A stretch of DNA of 64,000 nt from Clostridium sp. (GCF_021372645.1 NZ_JAJFUC010000009.1:25322-89321), one strand, 5' to 3'. Positions 8,369-16,868 are shown, counted from the stretch's first letter. Made by a program: numbers and translations. Notes: a model not told the origin generated them from the sequence alone.

Positions 8369-11002
8369 ATGTTTAAAGTAAATGTAAATGGTAAAGATTA
8401 TAAATCAGAAATAGATATGGCATTGATGGATTTTCTGCGTGAAGAGCTTAAAATAACATCGGTAAAAAATGGATGCAAAGAGGGTGCCTGTGGAACTTGC
8501 ACTGTTATTATTGATGGAAAGACAACTCGCGCTTGTATACAAAAGCTTTCTAAACTAGAAGGGAAAAAGATACAGACTATAGAAGGATTTACAGAAAGAG
8601 AAAGAGACGTATTAGTATATGCCTTTGCCACTGCAGGAGCTGTACAATGTGGATTTTGCATTCCGGGAATGGTTATATCCGGTAAATGCTTAATCGATCA
8701 AAATCCAAATCCTACGAGAGAAGACGTAAAACAAGCGATTCGTACTAATATTTGCCGTTGTACTGGATATGCCAAGATTGAAGAGGGTATTCTTTTAGCA
8801 GCAAAAATGCTAAGAGAAAACTTAGAAGTGCCTGAACTAAAGCAAACAGGGAAGGTTGGAGAGAAAACTTGCCGAGTTGATGCTCGTGCTAAAACGCTAG
8901 GAATAGCAAAGTATGCAGATGATTATAGTTATGATGGTATGCTGTATGGGAAGAATGTATTTAGTAAGTATGCACATGCAAAAATACTATCTATCGATAT
9001 AAGCAAAGCTCTTAAAATGCCGGGAGTTGTTGCTATATATACTGTGAAGGACATTCCAGGAAAGAGATATATCGGTCACTTAGCACAAGACTGGCCAGGA
9101 ATGATTGATGTAGGAGAAGAAACAAAGTGTTGCGGAGATACTCTTGCAATGGTTGTAGCAGAAACAAGAGAAGAAGCAATGGCAGCTGTAAAGGTTGTAG
9201 AAGTAGAATATGAAGAATTAGAAGCAATTTGTAATACTAAAGCTGCTGCTGCTGAAGGTGCTCACCAAGTTCATGGAGAAGGTTTTATGTACTTTGGAAA
9301 GTTTAGAATTCCAGAAAAAAATTTATTTGATCATCAGGAAGTAAAACGAGGGGATGCAGAAATTGCACTTGCAAATTCTAAATTTGTAGTAGAAGGCACA
9401 TTTAAGCTTCCACCAACTGAACATGCTTTTATGGAACCTGAAACTGCTATTGGATTACCATATGGAGATGGAGTAATGGTTATTACAGGGGCACAAGGTA
9501 TTTATGATGAATACCATGAACTTAGTAATTATCTCGGCATTCCACTGGAAAAAGTAAGAATACAAAGTGCTGTTGTTGGCGGAGGGTTTGGTGGTAAGGA
9601 AGATATGAGTGTGCAGCATCAAGCGGCGCTTTGTGCCTATCTCACCAAACGACCTGTAAAAGTATCTTTTAGCCGTCAGGAAAGCATTAACTATCATCCG
9701 AAACGTCATGCAATGGATATTTATTGCAAAATTGGCTGTGATGAAAATGGTATTTTCAAAGGAATGAAAGCTAGAATTACTTCTGATACGGGTGCTTATG
9801 CTTCTCTTGGTGGCCCTGTTCTCCAAAGAGCCTGCACTCATGCTGGAGGCCCTTATAATTATCAAAATGTAGATATTGAAGGAAATGCTTATTACACTAA
9901 TAATCCACCAGCTGGTGCATTCCGCGGCTTTGGAGTAACACAATCTTGTGCAGTTGTAGAATGTTTAATAAATCAGTTAGCAGAAAATGTTGGCATTTCT
10001 GGGTGGGAAATACGCTATCGTAATGCAATTCGACTTGGACAATCACTGCCAAATGGACAAATTGCAGATGGTGGTACTGCAATGGCAGAAACTTTAGAAG
10101 CAGTAAAAGAAGATTTTGATAAATATGAAGCAGATCCTAACTATTATGTGGGAATTGCTTCTGCAATGAAAAATGCAGGTGTGGGAGTAGGAGTTCCTGA
10201 TATAGGACGTTGTAATTTAAAAATAATAAATGGGAAAGTTCATGCTAGATCTTCTGCTGGTGCAATTGGGCAAGGTATACAAACGGTATTGTTACAAATA
10301 ATTTGTGAAACAACAGGGCTAGCTCCAAATCAAATTATTATTGAACAGCCTGATACAAAATATACACCTGACTCAGGTACTACAACTGCATCTCGTCAAA
10401 CTACATTTGCTGGAGAAGCAGCACATAAATCATCATTGAAATTAAAGGTTGATTTGGATGAAGGATATACATTGGAAGAACTTCACGGTAAAGAGTATAT
10501 TGGAGAATTTGATTTTAAAACAGATCCAATTGGCTCTTCAAAATCTAATCCAGTGAGTCATATTGCTTATGGATACGCAACACAACTTGTTATTATCGAT
10601 AGGGTTGGAAAATTAGTAAAAGTTGTTGCAGCTCATGATATTGGCAGAGCAATCAATCCTCTTTCAGCCACAGGTCAGGTAGAAGGTGGGGTAGCTATGG
10701 GCCTTGGATATGGTTTAACGGAAGACTTCCCACTAAAAGATGGGATTCCTCAAGCAAAGCTAGGAACTTTAGGTCTTTTGAAGGCATCTCAAATGCCAAC
10801 TGTTGAAGTCCATTTAGTTGAAAAAAATAATCCTGATAGTATTGCATTTGGTGCTAAGGGAATTGGTGAAATTGTGTGTTGTATGTGTGCTCCAGCATGT
10901 CAAAATGCGTACTATAAAAAAGATGGTATATTCAGATATAGTTATCCTCTAGATAATACGTATTACCGCAAGCTAAAATCTGCTATTAAGAAAGTGAAAT
11001 AA
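8369..11002 (+). CDS. Selenium-dependent xanthine dehydrogenase-type hydroxylase, fused 2Fe-2S and Mo subunits
   Basis: This 877-residue protein has two parts. Residues 1-150 form a two-cluster 2Fe-2S domain (Cys36, 41, 44, 56 and Cys94, 97, 129, 131). Residues from about 165 form a molybdenum-binding domain with GGGFGGKEDM (about 403), GAFRGFGVTQ (about 515), GAIGQGIQTV (about 631) and GAKGIGE (about 827). This fused layout without a FAD domain is that of the Se-dependent xanthine dehydrogenase family, where a labile selenium ligand is added post-translationally by YqeB/SelD-type machinery, found just downstream. The FAD subunit may be shared with the 7454 gene (inference). Codon usage differs from neighbours: at least 15 CGN arginine codons are visible by eye, against about two in the 4883-6991 gene. 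This suggests separate acquisition. The start is supported by GAGAGGAAT upstream. Confidence 0.87.
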   Translation: MFKVNVNGKDYKSEIDMALMDFLREELKITSVKNGCKEGACGTCTVIIDGKTTRACIQKLSKLEGKKIQTIEGFTERERDVLVYAFATAGAVQCGFCIPGMVISGKCLIDQNPNPTREDVKQAIRTNICRCTGYAKIEEGILLAAKMLRENLEVPELKQTGKVGEKTCRVDARAKTLGIAKYADDYSYDGMLYGKNVFSKYAHAKILSIDISKALKMPGVVAIYTVKDIPGKRYIGHLAQDWPGMIDVGEETKCCGDTLAMVVAETREEAMAAVKVVEVEYEELEAICNTKAAAAEGAHQVHGEGFMYFGKFRIPEKNLFDHQEVKRGDAEIALANSKFVVEGTFKLPPTEHAFMEPETAIGLPYGDGVMVITGAQGIYDEYHELSNYLGIPLEKVRIQSAVVGGGFGGKEDMSVQHQAALCAYLTKRPVKVSFSRQESINYHPKRHAMDIYCKIGCDENGIFKGMKARITSDTGAYASLGGPVLQRACTHAGGPYNYQNVDIEGNAYYTNNPPAGAFRGFGVTQSCAVVECLINQLAENVGISGWEIRYRNAIRLGQSLPNGQIADGGTAMAETLEAVKEDFDKYEADPNYYVGIASAMKNAGVGVGVPDIGRCNLKIINGKVHARSSAGAIGQGIQTVLLQIICETTGLAPNQIIIEQPDTKYTPDSGTTTASRQTTFAGEAAHKSSLKLKVDLDEGYTLEELHGKEYIGEFDFKTDPIGSSKSNPVSHIAYGYATQLVIIDRVGKLVKVVAAHDIGRAINPLSATGQVEGGVAMGLGYGLTEDFPLKDGIPQAKLGTLGLLKASQMPTVEVHLVEKNNPDSIAFGAKGIGEIVCCMCAPACQNAYYKKDGIFRYSYPLDNTYYRKLKSAIKKVK

Positions 11003-11010
11003 GAATTGAC

Positions 11011-11141
11011 TTTGTAAGAATAAATCCAATTCAATATCCAAAAGGAATCTAGTATGAAATAATAAATGTTCAATTGCAATTAAAAATGTAGAAATTAATT
11101 ATAATAGAAAGCCAACAATTACTTTAGATGAGAAGGTGTAG
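11011..11141 (+). pseudogene. Relic of a D-aminoacylase-type amidohydrolase C-terminus
   Basis: Read from 11011, the spacer encodes FVRINPIQYPKGI, then an in-frame TAG (11050-11052), then YEIIN. After a one-base loss near 11068 the next frame continues SIAIKNVEINYN and ends at a TAG (11139-11141). This matches block by block the intact tail at 1-177 (FVEPEQYPEGIS, YVIVNG, SIILKN). Only the last 45 or so codons survive, abutting the fused hydroxylase gene. It is not translated as one protein. Confidence 0.6.
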
Positions 11142-11146
11142 TAATA

Positions 11147-11938
11147 ATGATTGCATTAATAAAAGGTGCTGGAGATTTAGCAACAGGGGTCGCTTATAGA
11201 TTAAAAAAATGTGGATTTAATATAGTTATGACAGAAATCTCAGAACCTACTACAGTTAGAAGAACAGTAGCATTTTCACAAGCTGTATATGATAATAATG
11301 CAGAAGTAGAAGGCATAAAAGCGACCCTTGTTTCAGAGACAGAGGAAGCTAAGAAGGTTATCAAACAAGGAAATGTTGCAGTAATAGTAGATGAAAAAGC
11401 AGAAATTTTAAAAGACCTTAAGCCAGATGTAGTAGTTGATGCTATAATTGCAAAAGAAAATTTAGGAACAAATATTAATGATGCCTCAATTGTTGTTGCA
11501 CTTGGACCAGGATTTACAGCTGGTGTTGATTGTCATTGTGTTATTGAAACCCAAAGAGGGCATTATTTAGGAAAGGCAATATACAGTGGAAGCGCTATAC
11601 CTAATTCAGGTGTACCTGGAGAAATTGGTGGATATACTGAAGAAAGAATAATTAGAGCTACAAATGATGGCAAGATATTACCTGTATCTAAAATAGGAGA
11701 CTATGTAGAAAAAGGCGACATTGTAGCCTACGTTAATGGGATTCCAATTTTTGCAGAAATAGATGGTATAGTACGTGGAATGCTTCAAAAAGATGTTAAC
11801 GTATTTAAAGGAATGAAAAGTGGAGATATTGATCCAAGATGTGAGAAAAATCATTGTTTTACAATTTCAGATAAAGCTAGATCTATTGGAGGGGGCGTTT
11901 TAGAGGCAATTTTATATTTAAATTCTATGTTGAAATAA
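11147..11938 (+). CDS. yqeB: YqeB, selenium-dependent molybdenum hydroxylase maturation protein
   Basis: This 263-residue protein of the YqeB/EF2563 family has an N-terminal nucleotide-binding-like segment IKGAGDLATGVAYRL and the family blocks ISEPTTVRRTVAFSQAVY, VALGPGFTAGVDCHCVIE and HYLGKAIYSG. A barrel-like segment SKIGDYVEKGDIVA follows, and the end reads ISDKARSIGGGVLEAIL. The family is defined by co-occurrence with SelD and Se-dependent molybdenum hydroxylases and is thought to help install the selenium ligand. The exact chemistry is unknown. AGAAGGTG lies 8 bases before the ATG. It is followed by yedF and selD on the same strand. Confidence 0.88.
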   Translation: MIALIKGAGDLATGVAYRLKKCGFNIVMTEISEPTTVRRTVAFSQAVYDNNAEVEGIKATLVSETEEAKKVIKQGNVAVIVDEKAEILKDLKPDVVVDAIIAKENLGTNINDASIVVALGPGFTAGVDCHCVIETQRGHYLGKAIYSGSAIPNSGVPGEIGGYTEERIIRATNDGKILPVSKIGDYVEKGDIVAYVNGIPIFAEIDGIVRGMLQKDVNVFKGMKSGDIDPRCEKNHCFTISDKARSIGGGVLEAILYLNSMLK

Positions 11939-11956
11939 TTTAGAAAGGATAATAAT

Positions 11957-11975
11957 TTTATTTCATATGCCTTAT
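11957..11975. repeat. R1-like half element upstream of yedF
   Basis: The word TTTTATTTCATATGCCTTA is the complement of the R1 edge (TAAGGCATATGAAATAAAA). Only one arm is clear, so this may be a decayed copy. Confidence 0.3.
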
Positions 11976-11996
11976 AAAAAATTGGGGGGATGCTAA

Positions 11997-12623
11997 ATGA
12001 ATAAGAGAATTGATGCAAAAGGTAAGAATTGTCCAATACCTGTAATAATGGCAAAGAAAGAGATAGACGGTGGAAATAATAGTTTTATAGTTGAAGTTGA
12101 TAATAACATTGCTGTGCAAAATCTTCAAAAGTTAGCTAATAGTCAAGATTTTATATCATCTCTAGAAGAAGGTAATGGAATATTTAAAATCTATTTCTCA
12201 AAGGATTCAGATAAGGTGAGTGGAGCTGAGGAGTCTGAAGAATGTAATGAAATATTGGCAAAATTAGAAGAAAATAAAAAGGATTTAGGTACATGGTCAG
12301 TATTTATTGGAAAGGATATTATTGGTGCAGGAAGTGAAGAACTAGGAAAATCACTAATGAAAATGTACTTTTATACAATTTCAGAATCACATGATTTACC
12401 AAAATCAATTTTATTTATGAATGATGGAGTAAAAGTTCCTACATTAAATGATCAAGCAATAGAACATTTAAAGGAGCTGGAGAAAAATGGGGTTGAAACA
12501 TTAGTTTGTGGTGCATGTCTTAACTTTTATGGACTTGAAGAAAAGTTAAAGGTAGGAAAAGTAAGTAACATGTATGATATAACAAACTGCATGAAAGAAG
12601 CATCAAAGGTTATCACATTGTAA
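11997..12623 (+). CDS. yedF: YedF-type sulfurtransferase-like selenium metabolism protein
   Basis: This 208-residue protein has an N-terminal TusA/SirA-like domain (about 1-75) with the CPxP motif as KNCPIPVIMAKKEI; the cysteine is Cys15. A DsrE-like C-terminal domain (about 95-205) includes SILFMNDGVKV and a CGACLNFYGL cysteine segment. This two-domain form is the YedF family that accompanies SelD and selenium-dependent molybdenum hydroxylases, and it probably carries or delivers selenium. A GGGGGG-type ribosome binding site precedes the ATG. selD follows 32 bases after the stop. Confidence 0.87.
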   Translation: MNKRIDAKGKNCPIPVIMAKKEIDGGNNSFIVEVDNNIAVQNLQKLANSQDFISSLEEGNGIFKIYFSKDSDKVSGAEESEECNEILAKLEENKKDLGTWSVFIGKDIIGAGSEELGKSLMKMYFYTISESHDLPKSILFMNDGVKVPTLNDQAIEHLKELEKNGVETLVCGACLNFYGLEEKLKVGKVSNMYDITNCMKEASKVITL

Positions 12624-12655
12624 CCAATTGTCAATTGCTAAGGAGGATATGTCAT

Positions 12656-13693
12656 ATGCCAAAAGATATAAAACTTACTAATTTAACTAAAAGTTCAGGT
12701 TGTGCTGCCAAAATAGGACCTGATGTGCTTCATAATGTTTTGAGTACTTTACCTAAGTTTGAAGATCCAAAATTACTTGTGGGATTTGATACTAATGATG
12801 ATGCTTGTGTATATAAAATTAATGATAATACAGTAGAAATTCAAACAGTAGACTTCTTTCCACCAGTGGTAGACGATCCTTATACTTTTGGCCAAATTGC
12901 AGCGGCTAATGCTCTCAGTGATATTTATGCAATGGGTGGAAATCCTGCAATAGCTATGAATTTACTTTGCTTTCCTTCTTGCTTAGATATAGCAATTATG
13001 CACGATATACTTGCTGGTGGATATGACAAAGTTAAAGAAGCTGGTGCAGTAATTGCTGGTGGACATACTATAGCAGATCCCACGCCTAAATATGGTCTTT
13101 GTGTAAGTGGATTTGCACATCCAAGTGAAATCCTTTCAAATAGTAATGCAAAAACTGGAGATATACTTGTCCTTACAAAACCATTAGGTATTGGAATAAT
13201 GAATACTGCTGCAAAAGCAGAATTGTTGACTGAAAGTAAAATTAATGAAGTTACATCTATAATGTCTACATTAAATAAGTATGCTAAAGAATGTACATCT
13301 GGACTTGGTGTACATGCATGTACTGATATAACGGGTTTTAGTTTGATTGGGCATAGCTATGAAATGGCAAGTGGTAGTAATAAAACAATAGAGATTTTTA
13401 GTGATTCTGTACCTATTATAGATGGAGCACTAGACTATGCTAAAATGGGCATTATACCTGAAGGAATGTACAATAATCTTGATTATTTAAAAGATAAGTT
13501 CACTTTAGCTTCAAATATTAAACAGGAGCTACAAGACGTGTTAATAGATCCACAAACATCAGGTGGATTACTGCTTTCACTTTCGGAAAAAAATGTTAAA
13601 GAATTTCTATCAAGAATTGAAACATTTACTTCATATGCAAGAGTTATTGGTCAAGTTGTTGATAAAAGTCATAAACCTATAGTAATTAAATAA
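12656..13693 (+). CDS. selD: Selenophosphate synthase (selenide, water dikinase)
   Basis: The ATG at 12656 is preferred over a TTG at 12635 because AGGAGG lies at 12641-12646 between them. This gives 345 residues. The catalytic segment SGCAAKIGPDVL has Cys16 and Lys19, so this is the cysteine form rather than a selenoprotein. Other AIR-synthase-fold motifs are DDACVY, TVDFFPPVVDDPY, FGQIAAANALSDIYAMGG and AGGHTI. Near the C-terminus is DPQTSGGLL. It makes selenophosphate from selenide and ATP in the cytoplasm. No selA, selB or selC is in the window, and its neighbours are hydroxylase-maturation genes, so the likely main use is the Se-Mo cofactor. Confidence 0.95.
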   Translation: MPKDIKLTNLTKSSGCAAKIGPDVLHNVLSTLPKFEDPKLLVGFDTNDDACVYKINDNTVEIQTVDFFPPVVDDPYTFGQIAAANALSDIYAMGGNPAIAMNLLCFPSCLDIAIMHDILAGGYDKVKEAGAVIAGGHTIADPTPKYGLCVSGFAHPSEILSNSNAKTGDILVLTKPLGIGIMNTAAKAELLTESKINEVTSIMSTLNKYAKECTSGLGVHACTDITGFSLIGHSYEMASGSNKTIEIFSDSVPIIDGALDYAKMGIIPEGMYNNLDYLKDKFTLASNIKQELQDVLIDPQTSGGLLLSLSEKNVKEFLSRIETFTSYARVIGQVVDKSHKPIVIK

Positions 13694-13772
13694 AAAATAA
13701 TCAAAGGAATTATATTATTAATTTAAAACGGTATCTTTGATTTGTTATTTTCTTTCATATACCTAATGAAAA
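13694..13772. repeat. Interspersed hairpin repeat, family R1 (copy at selD terminus)
   Basis: Directly after the selD stop the spacer forms an imperfect hairpin. AAAATAATCAAAG pairs with CTTTGATTTGTTATTTT, and the right flank TTTCATATACCTAA matches the edges of the copies at 182-238 and 30233-30331. It could also act as a terminator, since a T-rich run follows the stem. Confidence 0.55.
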
Positions 13773-13797
13773 TACAAGAGAGAAGGAGGTAATATAA

Positions 13798-14823
13798 ATG
13801 AAAATGATAAAAACAACAAATGCAGTTGGTCACATTTTATGTCATGATATTACGCAAATAATAAAAGGAGTAACTAAAGATGCTGCTTTTAGAAAAGGAC
13901 ATATTATTAAAAAGGAAGATATCCCAGTATTACTTTCTTTAGGCAAAGATAATATATATATATGGGAAAAATCAGAGAAAATGTTACACGAAAATGAAGC
14001 GGCGGATATTCTTTTTGACATTTGTAAGGGCGAAAATATGAGCGGAAGTGAAGTTAAAGAAGGAAAGATTGAACTTATAGCAGATGTTGATGGTCTTTTG
14101 CAAATTGATGTAGACAGATTAAATAAGATTAATTCCTTAGGGGAAATGATGATTGCTACTCGTCATAACAATTTTCCAGTTAAAAAAGGAGATAAATTAG
14201 CAGGAACTAGAATTATTCCGTTAGTTATAGAAAAAGAAAAGATGGAAGTTGCTAAAATAATAGGAGGAAACAAGCCATTACTCAATCTTTTAACATATAA
14301 ACATAAAAAAGTTGGAATTGTTACCACAGGAAATGAAGTTTTTCATGGACGAATTAAGGATACATTTGGTTCTGTTATCTTGGAAAAACTATCAGAATAT
14401 GATGTTATAATTTTGGGTCAAGAAATAATTGATGATAACCTTGAGAATATAACAAATGCAATTAATCAATTCTTAAACAAAGGCGCAGATATGATAATTT
14501 GTACAGGAGGAATGAGTGTTGACCCCGATGATTTAACTCCGAGTGCAATAAAAAATACAGGTGCAGAAATTATATCTTATGGAGCACCAGTATTGCCTGG
14601 AGCAATGTTTTTATTATCATATTATAACGCAAATATTCCTATAGTTGGATTACCAGGATGCGTAATGTACTCTAAACGTACTATTTTTGATTTAGTTTTA
14701 CCAAGAATTATGGCAAATGTAAAATTGAATGGTGAAGATTTAGCAGTTATGGGTCACGGAGGGTTATGTTTATCATGTAATATATGTACATATCCTAATT
14801 GTGGCTTTGGAAAAGGTATGTAA
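13798..14823 (+). CDS. Molybdopterin-binding (MoeA/MogA-domain) protein with C-terminal cysteine cluster
   Basis: This 341-residue protein ends in a MoaB/Mog-type molybdopterin-binding domain (about 170-315). Motifs are GIVTTGNEVFHGRI, DMIICTGGMSVDPDDLTPSAI and a proline-rich GAPVLPGAMFLL followed by PIVGLPGCVMYSKRT. It differs from classical MoeA in its shorter N-terminal region and in the tail GLCLSCNICTYPNCGFGKGM, a CxxCxxCxxxxC cluster that could bind zinc or an iron-sulfur cluster. It probably acts in metal insertion or dinucleotide cofactor handling for the hydroxylases nearby. GAAGGAGG lies upstream. The following gene is a decayed mogA. Confidence 0.78.
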   Translation: MKMIKTTNAVGHILCHDITQIIKGVTKDAAFRKGHIIKKEDIPVLLSLGKDNIYIWEKSEKMLHENEAADILFDICKGENMSGSEVKEGKIELIADVDGLLQIDVDRLNKINSLGEMMIATRHNNFPVKKGDKLAGTRIIPLVIEKEKMEVAKIIGGNKPLLNLLTYKHKKVGIVTTGNEVFHGRIKDTFGSVILEKLSEYDVIILGQEIIDDNLENITNAINQFLNKGADMIICTGGMSVDPDDLTPSAIKNTGAEIISYGAPVLPGAMFLLSYYNANIPIVGLPGCVMYSKRTIFDLVLPRIMANVKLNGEDLAVMGHGGLCLSCNICTYPNCGFGKGM

Positions 14824-14840
14824 GAAAGTAAGGGCAAAAT

Positions 14841-15129
14841 ATGGGAGTAAAGATAAAAACGTAGATTTTCGTTTCTTACTGATGAACAAAAAATTTTAAG
14901 TGATGAAGTGAAAGATTTATGTAATAATAGTATTGTTGATTTAATTATCACAACAGGTGGAACAGGATTTTCAAAAAGGGATAGTACACCAGAGGCTACT
15001 CTTGAAATAGGTGAAAGACTAGTGTCGGGAATAACAGAATCTGTAAGAGAAAGTTTAAATTATATTATATCAGAATTAGAGCATGGTATTAAAATTTTAA
15101 TTGGAGATGAAGTAGAATGTGGATCATAA
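14841..15129 (+). pseudogene. Degenerate MogA/MoaB-type molybdopterin adenylyltransferase
   Basis: An AAGGG site and an ATG at 14841 open MGVKIKT and then hit a TAG, where intact homologues continue with the N-terminal Mog strand. After a frame change, LTDEQKILSDEVKDL leads into the unmistakable DLIITTGGTGFSKRDSTPEA block. The text then jumps from GITESVRESLNYI to the C-terminal ELEHGIKILIG. About 40 residues of the family core, including the NLPGSP-type loop, are missing. A GTG at 14908 opens a 73-codon remnant. The gene is almost certainly non-functional; the upstream molybdopterin-binding protein or a distant copy must cover the step. Confidence 0.7.
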
Positions 15130-15209
15130 AAGATAGATACCCACAGTGAAAACTGCAACTATAGAGTATAATTTAATGTAAAATTTATTTTAATTTGGAG
15201 GAATGAGAA

Positions 15210-15590
15210 ATGTTAAAAGTGACAAAGACAGAAAAAGCTCCAGCAGCTATTGGACCATATTCTCAAGCGGTAGGATTTGGAGATTTATTATTTACATCAG
15301 GACAAATACCTTTAGATCCAGCAACAGGTGAAGTAATAGGTACAAATATAGAAGAGCAAGCAACACAAGTTATGAAGAATATTTCAGCTATATTAGAAGC
15401 TAATAACATTGATTTTAATAATGTAATCAAAACAACTTGCTTTATTGCTAATATGAGTGATTTTGCTAAGTTTAATGAAATTTATGCTAAATATTTCATT
15501 AGTAATCCAGCACGTTCTTGCGTAGCTGTAAAAGAACTTCCTAAAGCAGTTTTATGTGAAGTTGAAGTAATAGCTTGCCAAAATATATAA
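15210..15590 (+). CDS. ridA: RidA family enamine/imine deaminase
   Basis: This 126-residue protein has the family's standard length. It shows the conserved N-terminal KAPAAIGPYSQAV and SGQIPLDPATGE, the VIKTTCFIANM segment and the active-site arginine in NPARSCVAVKELP, then CEVEVIA at the end. RidA hydrolyses reactive enamines/imines such as 2-aminoacrylate to keto acids plus ammonia. Such intermediates arise from dehydratase and ammonia-lyase reactions of amino acid and purine breakdown, which fits the preceding locus (inference). A TGGAGG site precedes the ATG, and a strong terminator follows. Confidence 0.95.
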   Translation: MLKVTKTEKAPAAIGPYSQAVGFGDLLFTSGQIPLDPATGEVIGTNIEEQATQVMKNISAILEANNIDFNNVIKTTCFIANMSDFAKFNEIYAKYFISNPARSCVAVKELPKAVLCEVEVIACQNI

Positions 15591-15635
15591 TTGACTAATT
15601 GTAAGATCATATATATTACAATTTCATAAAAAGTA

Positions 15636-15695
15636 AAATGGGCTGTTACAAAGAGTTGCTTTATATAAAGGTTATCTTTGTAACAGTCCATTTTT
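15636..15695. terminator. Bidirectional terminator between ridA and the nitronate monooxygenase gene
   Basis: AAATGGGCTGTTACAAAG pairs with CTTTGTAACAGTCCATTT around a loop of about 22 bases. The stem is followed by T residues on the plus strand and preceded by A residues, serving both convergent genes. Confidence 0.8.
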
Positions 15696-15704
15696 ATAAA
15701 AAAT

Positions 15705-16772
15705 TTAAGCTTTCTTGATTTCTGAAACTAATTCATCCATAAGCTCTTTGACAGTAGTCATTTTTGTAAGTCTGCTAGCATTTTCTCCACAGAATATAAG
15801 ACCTTCATCAACATTGCCATTTACTGCATTTATTAAAGCTTTACTTATACAGTAAGGAGTATTAGCAGGATTACAAGGTGTTAAACAATTGTAGCAATGA
15901 GTTATTTTTTCTCTTTCAGTAAGAGTTCTTTTAACAAAAGGATTTCTAATAGCACGCCCAGGCATTCCTACAGGACTTTTTACTATTTGAACATCATCAA
16001 TTGAACAATTTAAATATGCATCTTTAAATGCCTGAGAAGCATCACATTCTTCAGTTACTACAAATCTAGTTGCCATTTGAACACCATTAGCACCCAGTTT
16101 GAGATATTTAGCAATATCATATCCATCAAAAACTCCTCCAGCAACTACTACTGGAATTTCCTTGTTGTATTTTTCAGCATATTTTTTTGTTTCAGCTATT
16201 ATATCTATAACGGTTTTATCAAAATCTAGATTTTCATCTTCCAATTCTTCTAATTTAAATCCTAAATGACCACCAGCTTTTGGACCTTCAATTACAACAA
16301 GGTCTGGAGCTACATTATTATGTTTATCCCAAAGTTTTAATATTACTTTTGCAGCTTTTAAAGAAGAAACAATAGGTGCAATCTTTACAGAAGAACCTTT
16401 TACTATTTTAGGTAACATAGTAGGAAGTCCAGCACCAGATATTATTAAATCAACTCCAGCTTCTATTGCAACTTTTATATGCTCCTCGTAGTTAGTACTT
16501 GCAACCATAGCATTAATTCCTATTATGCCATTTGCTGCTTTAGCTTTTGCAAGAGTAATATGCTTTTTTAAAGCTCTTAAATTTGCCTCTAAAGGGTTTT
16601 TCTCAAAGTCATCTTCATTATAACCAGGTTGTGCAGCAGAAATGATACCAATACCACCAGCATTTGCAACAGCAGAAGCTAAGTTAGAAGATGAAACACC
16701 AATCCCCATTCCTCCTTGAATAATAGGAATAGGAGCAATTAAATTTCCAATTTTAAGTGAATTAAAATTCAT
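15705..16772 (-). CDS. Nitronate monooxygenase / FabK-like FMN enzyme
   Basis: This 355-residue FMN barrel of the NMO/FabK family shows PIIQGGMGIGVSSSNLASAV at the N-terminus and NAMVASTNYEEH. The catalytic-histidine loop is GPKAGGHLGF, and the phosphate-binding segment is VVVAGGVFDGYDIAKYLKLGANGVQMATRF. A cysteine-rich HCYNCLTPCNP segment sits in the C-terminal part, as in clostridial homologues. Family members oxidise nitronates or act as enoyl-ACP reductases; the NxxxA and GGHLGF blocks favour the nitronate monooxygenase side. The gene is transcribed alone from the promoter at 16840-16868 with a GAAAGGA ribosome binding site. Confidence 0.82.
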   Translation of the reverse strand: MNFNSLKIGNLIAPIPIIQGGMGIGVSSSNLASAVANAGGIGIISAAQPGYNEDDFEKNPLEANLRALKKHITLAKAKAANGIIGINAMVASTNYEEHIKVAIEAGVDLIISGAGLPTMLPKIVKGSSVKIAPIVSSLKAAKVILKLWDKHNNVAPDLVVIEGPKAGGHLGFKLEELEDENLDFDKTVIDIIAETKKYAEKYNKEIPVVVAGGVFDGYDIAKYLKLGANGVQMATRFVVTEECDASQAFKDAYLNCSIDDVQIVKSPVGMPGRAIRNPFVKRTLTEREKITHCYNCLTPCNPANTPYCISKALINAVNGNVDEGLIFCGENASRLTKMTTVKELMDELVSEIKKA

Positions 16773-16839
16773 TTTACATATATCCTTTCACGAGAAAATT
16801 CGATGACAAAATATTTTGATAATCAAAGCATTTTACTTT

Positions 16840-16868
16840 ATTATAGGATAACATTGATACTTAGACAA
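16840..16868 (-). promoter_or_regulatory. Sigma-A type promoter of the nitronate monooxygenase gene
   Basis: On the minus strand TTGTCT (16868-16863) and TATAAT (16845-16840) are separated by 17 bases and lie about 70 bases upstream of the start codon. Confidence 0.6.

Noticed and set aside
9455-9943. 162-codon antisense ORF inside the fused hydroxylase
   Set aside because: It mirrors the codon structure of a well-supported gene and shows no domain or ribosome binding site.
12656-13693. selD as a selenoprotein
   Set aside because: The catalytic position is an ordinary Cys codon and no in-frame TGA occurs.
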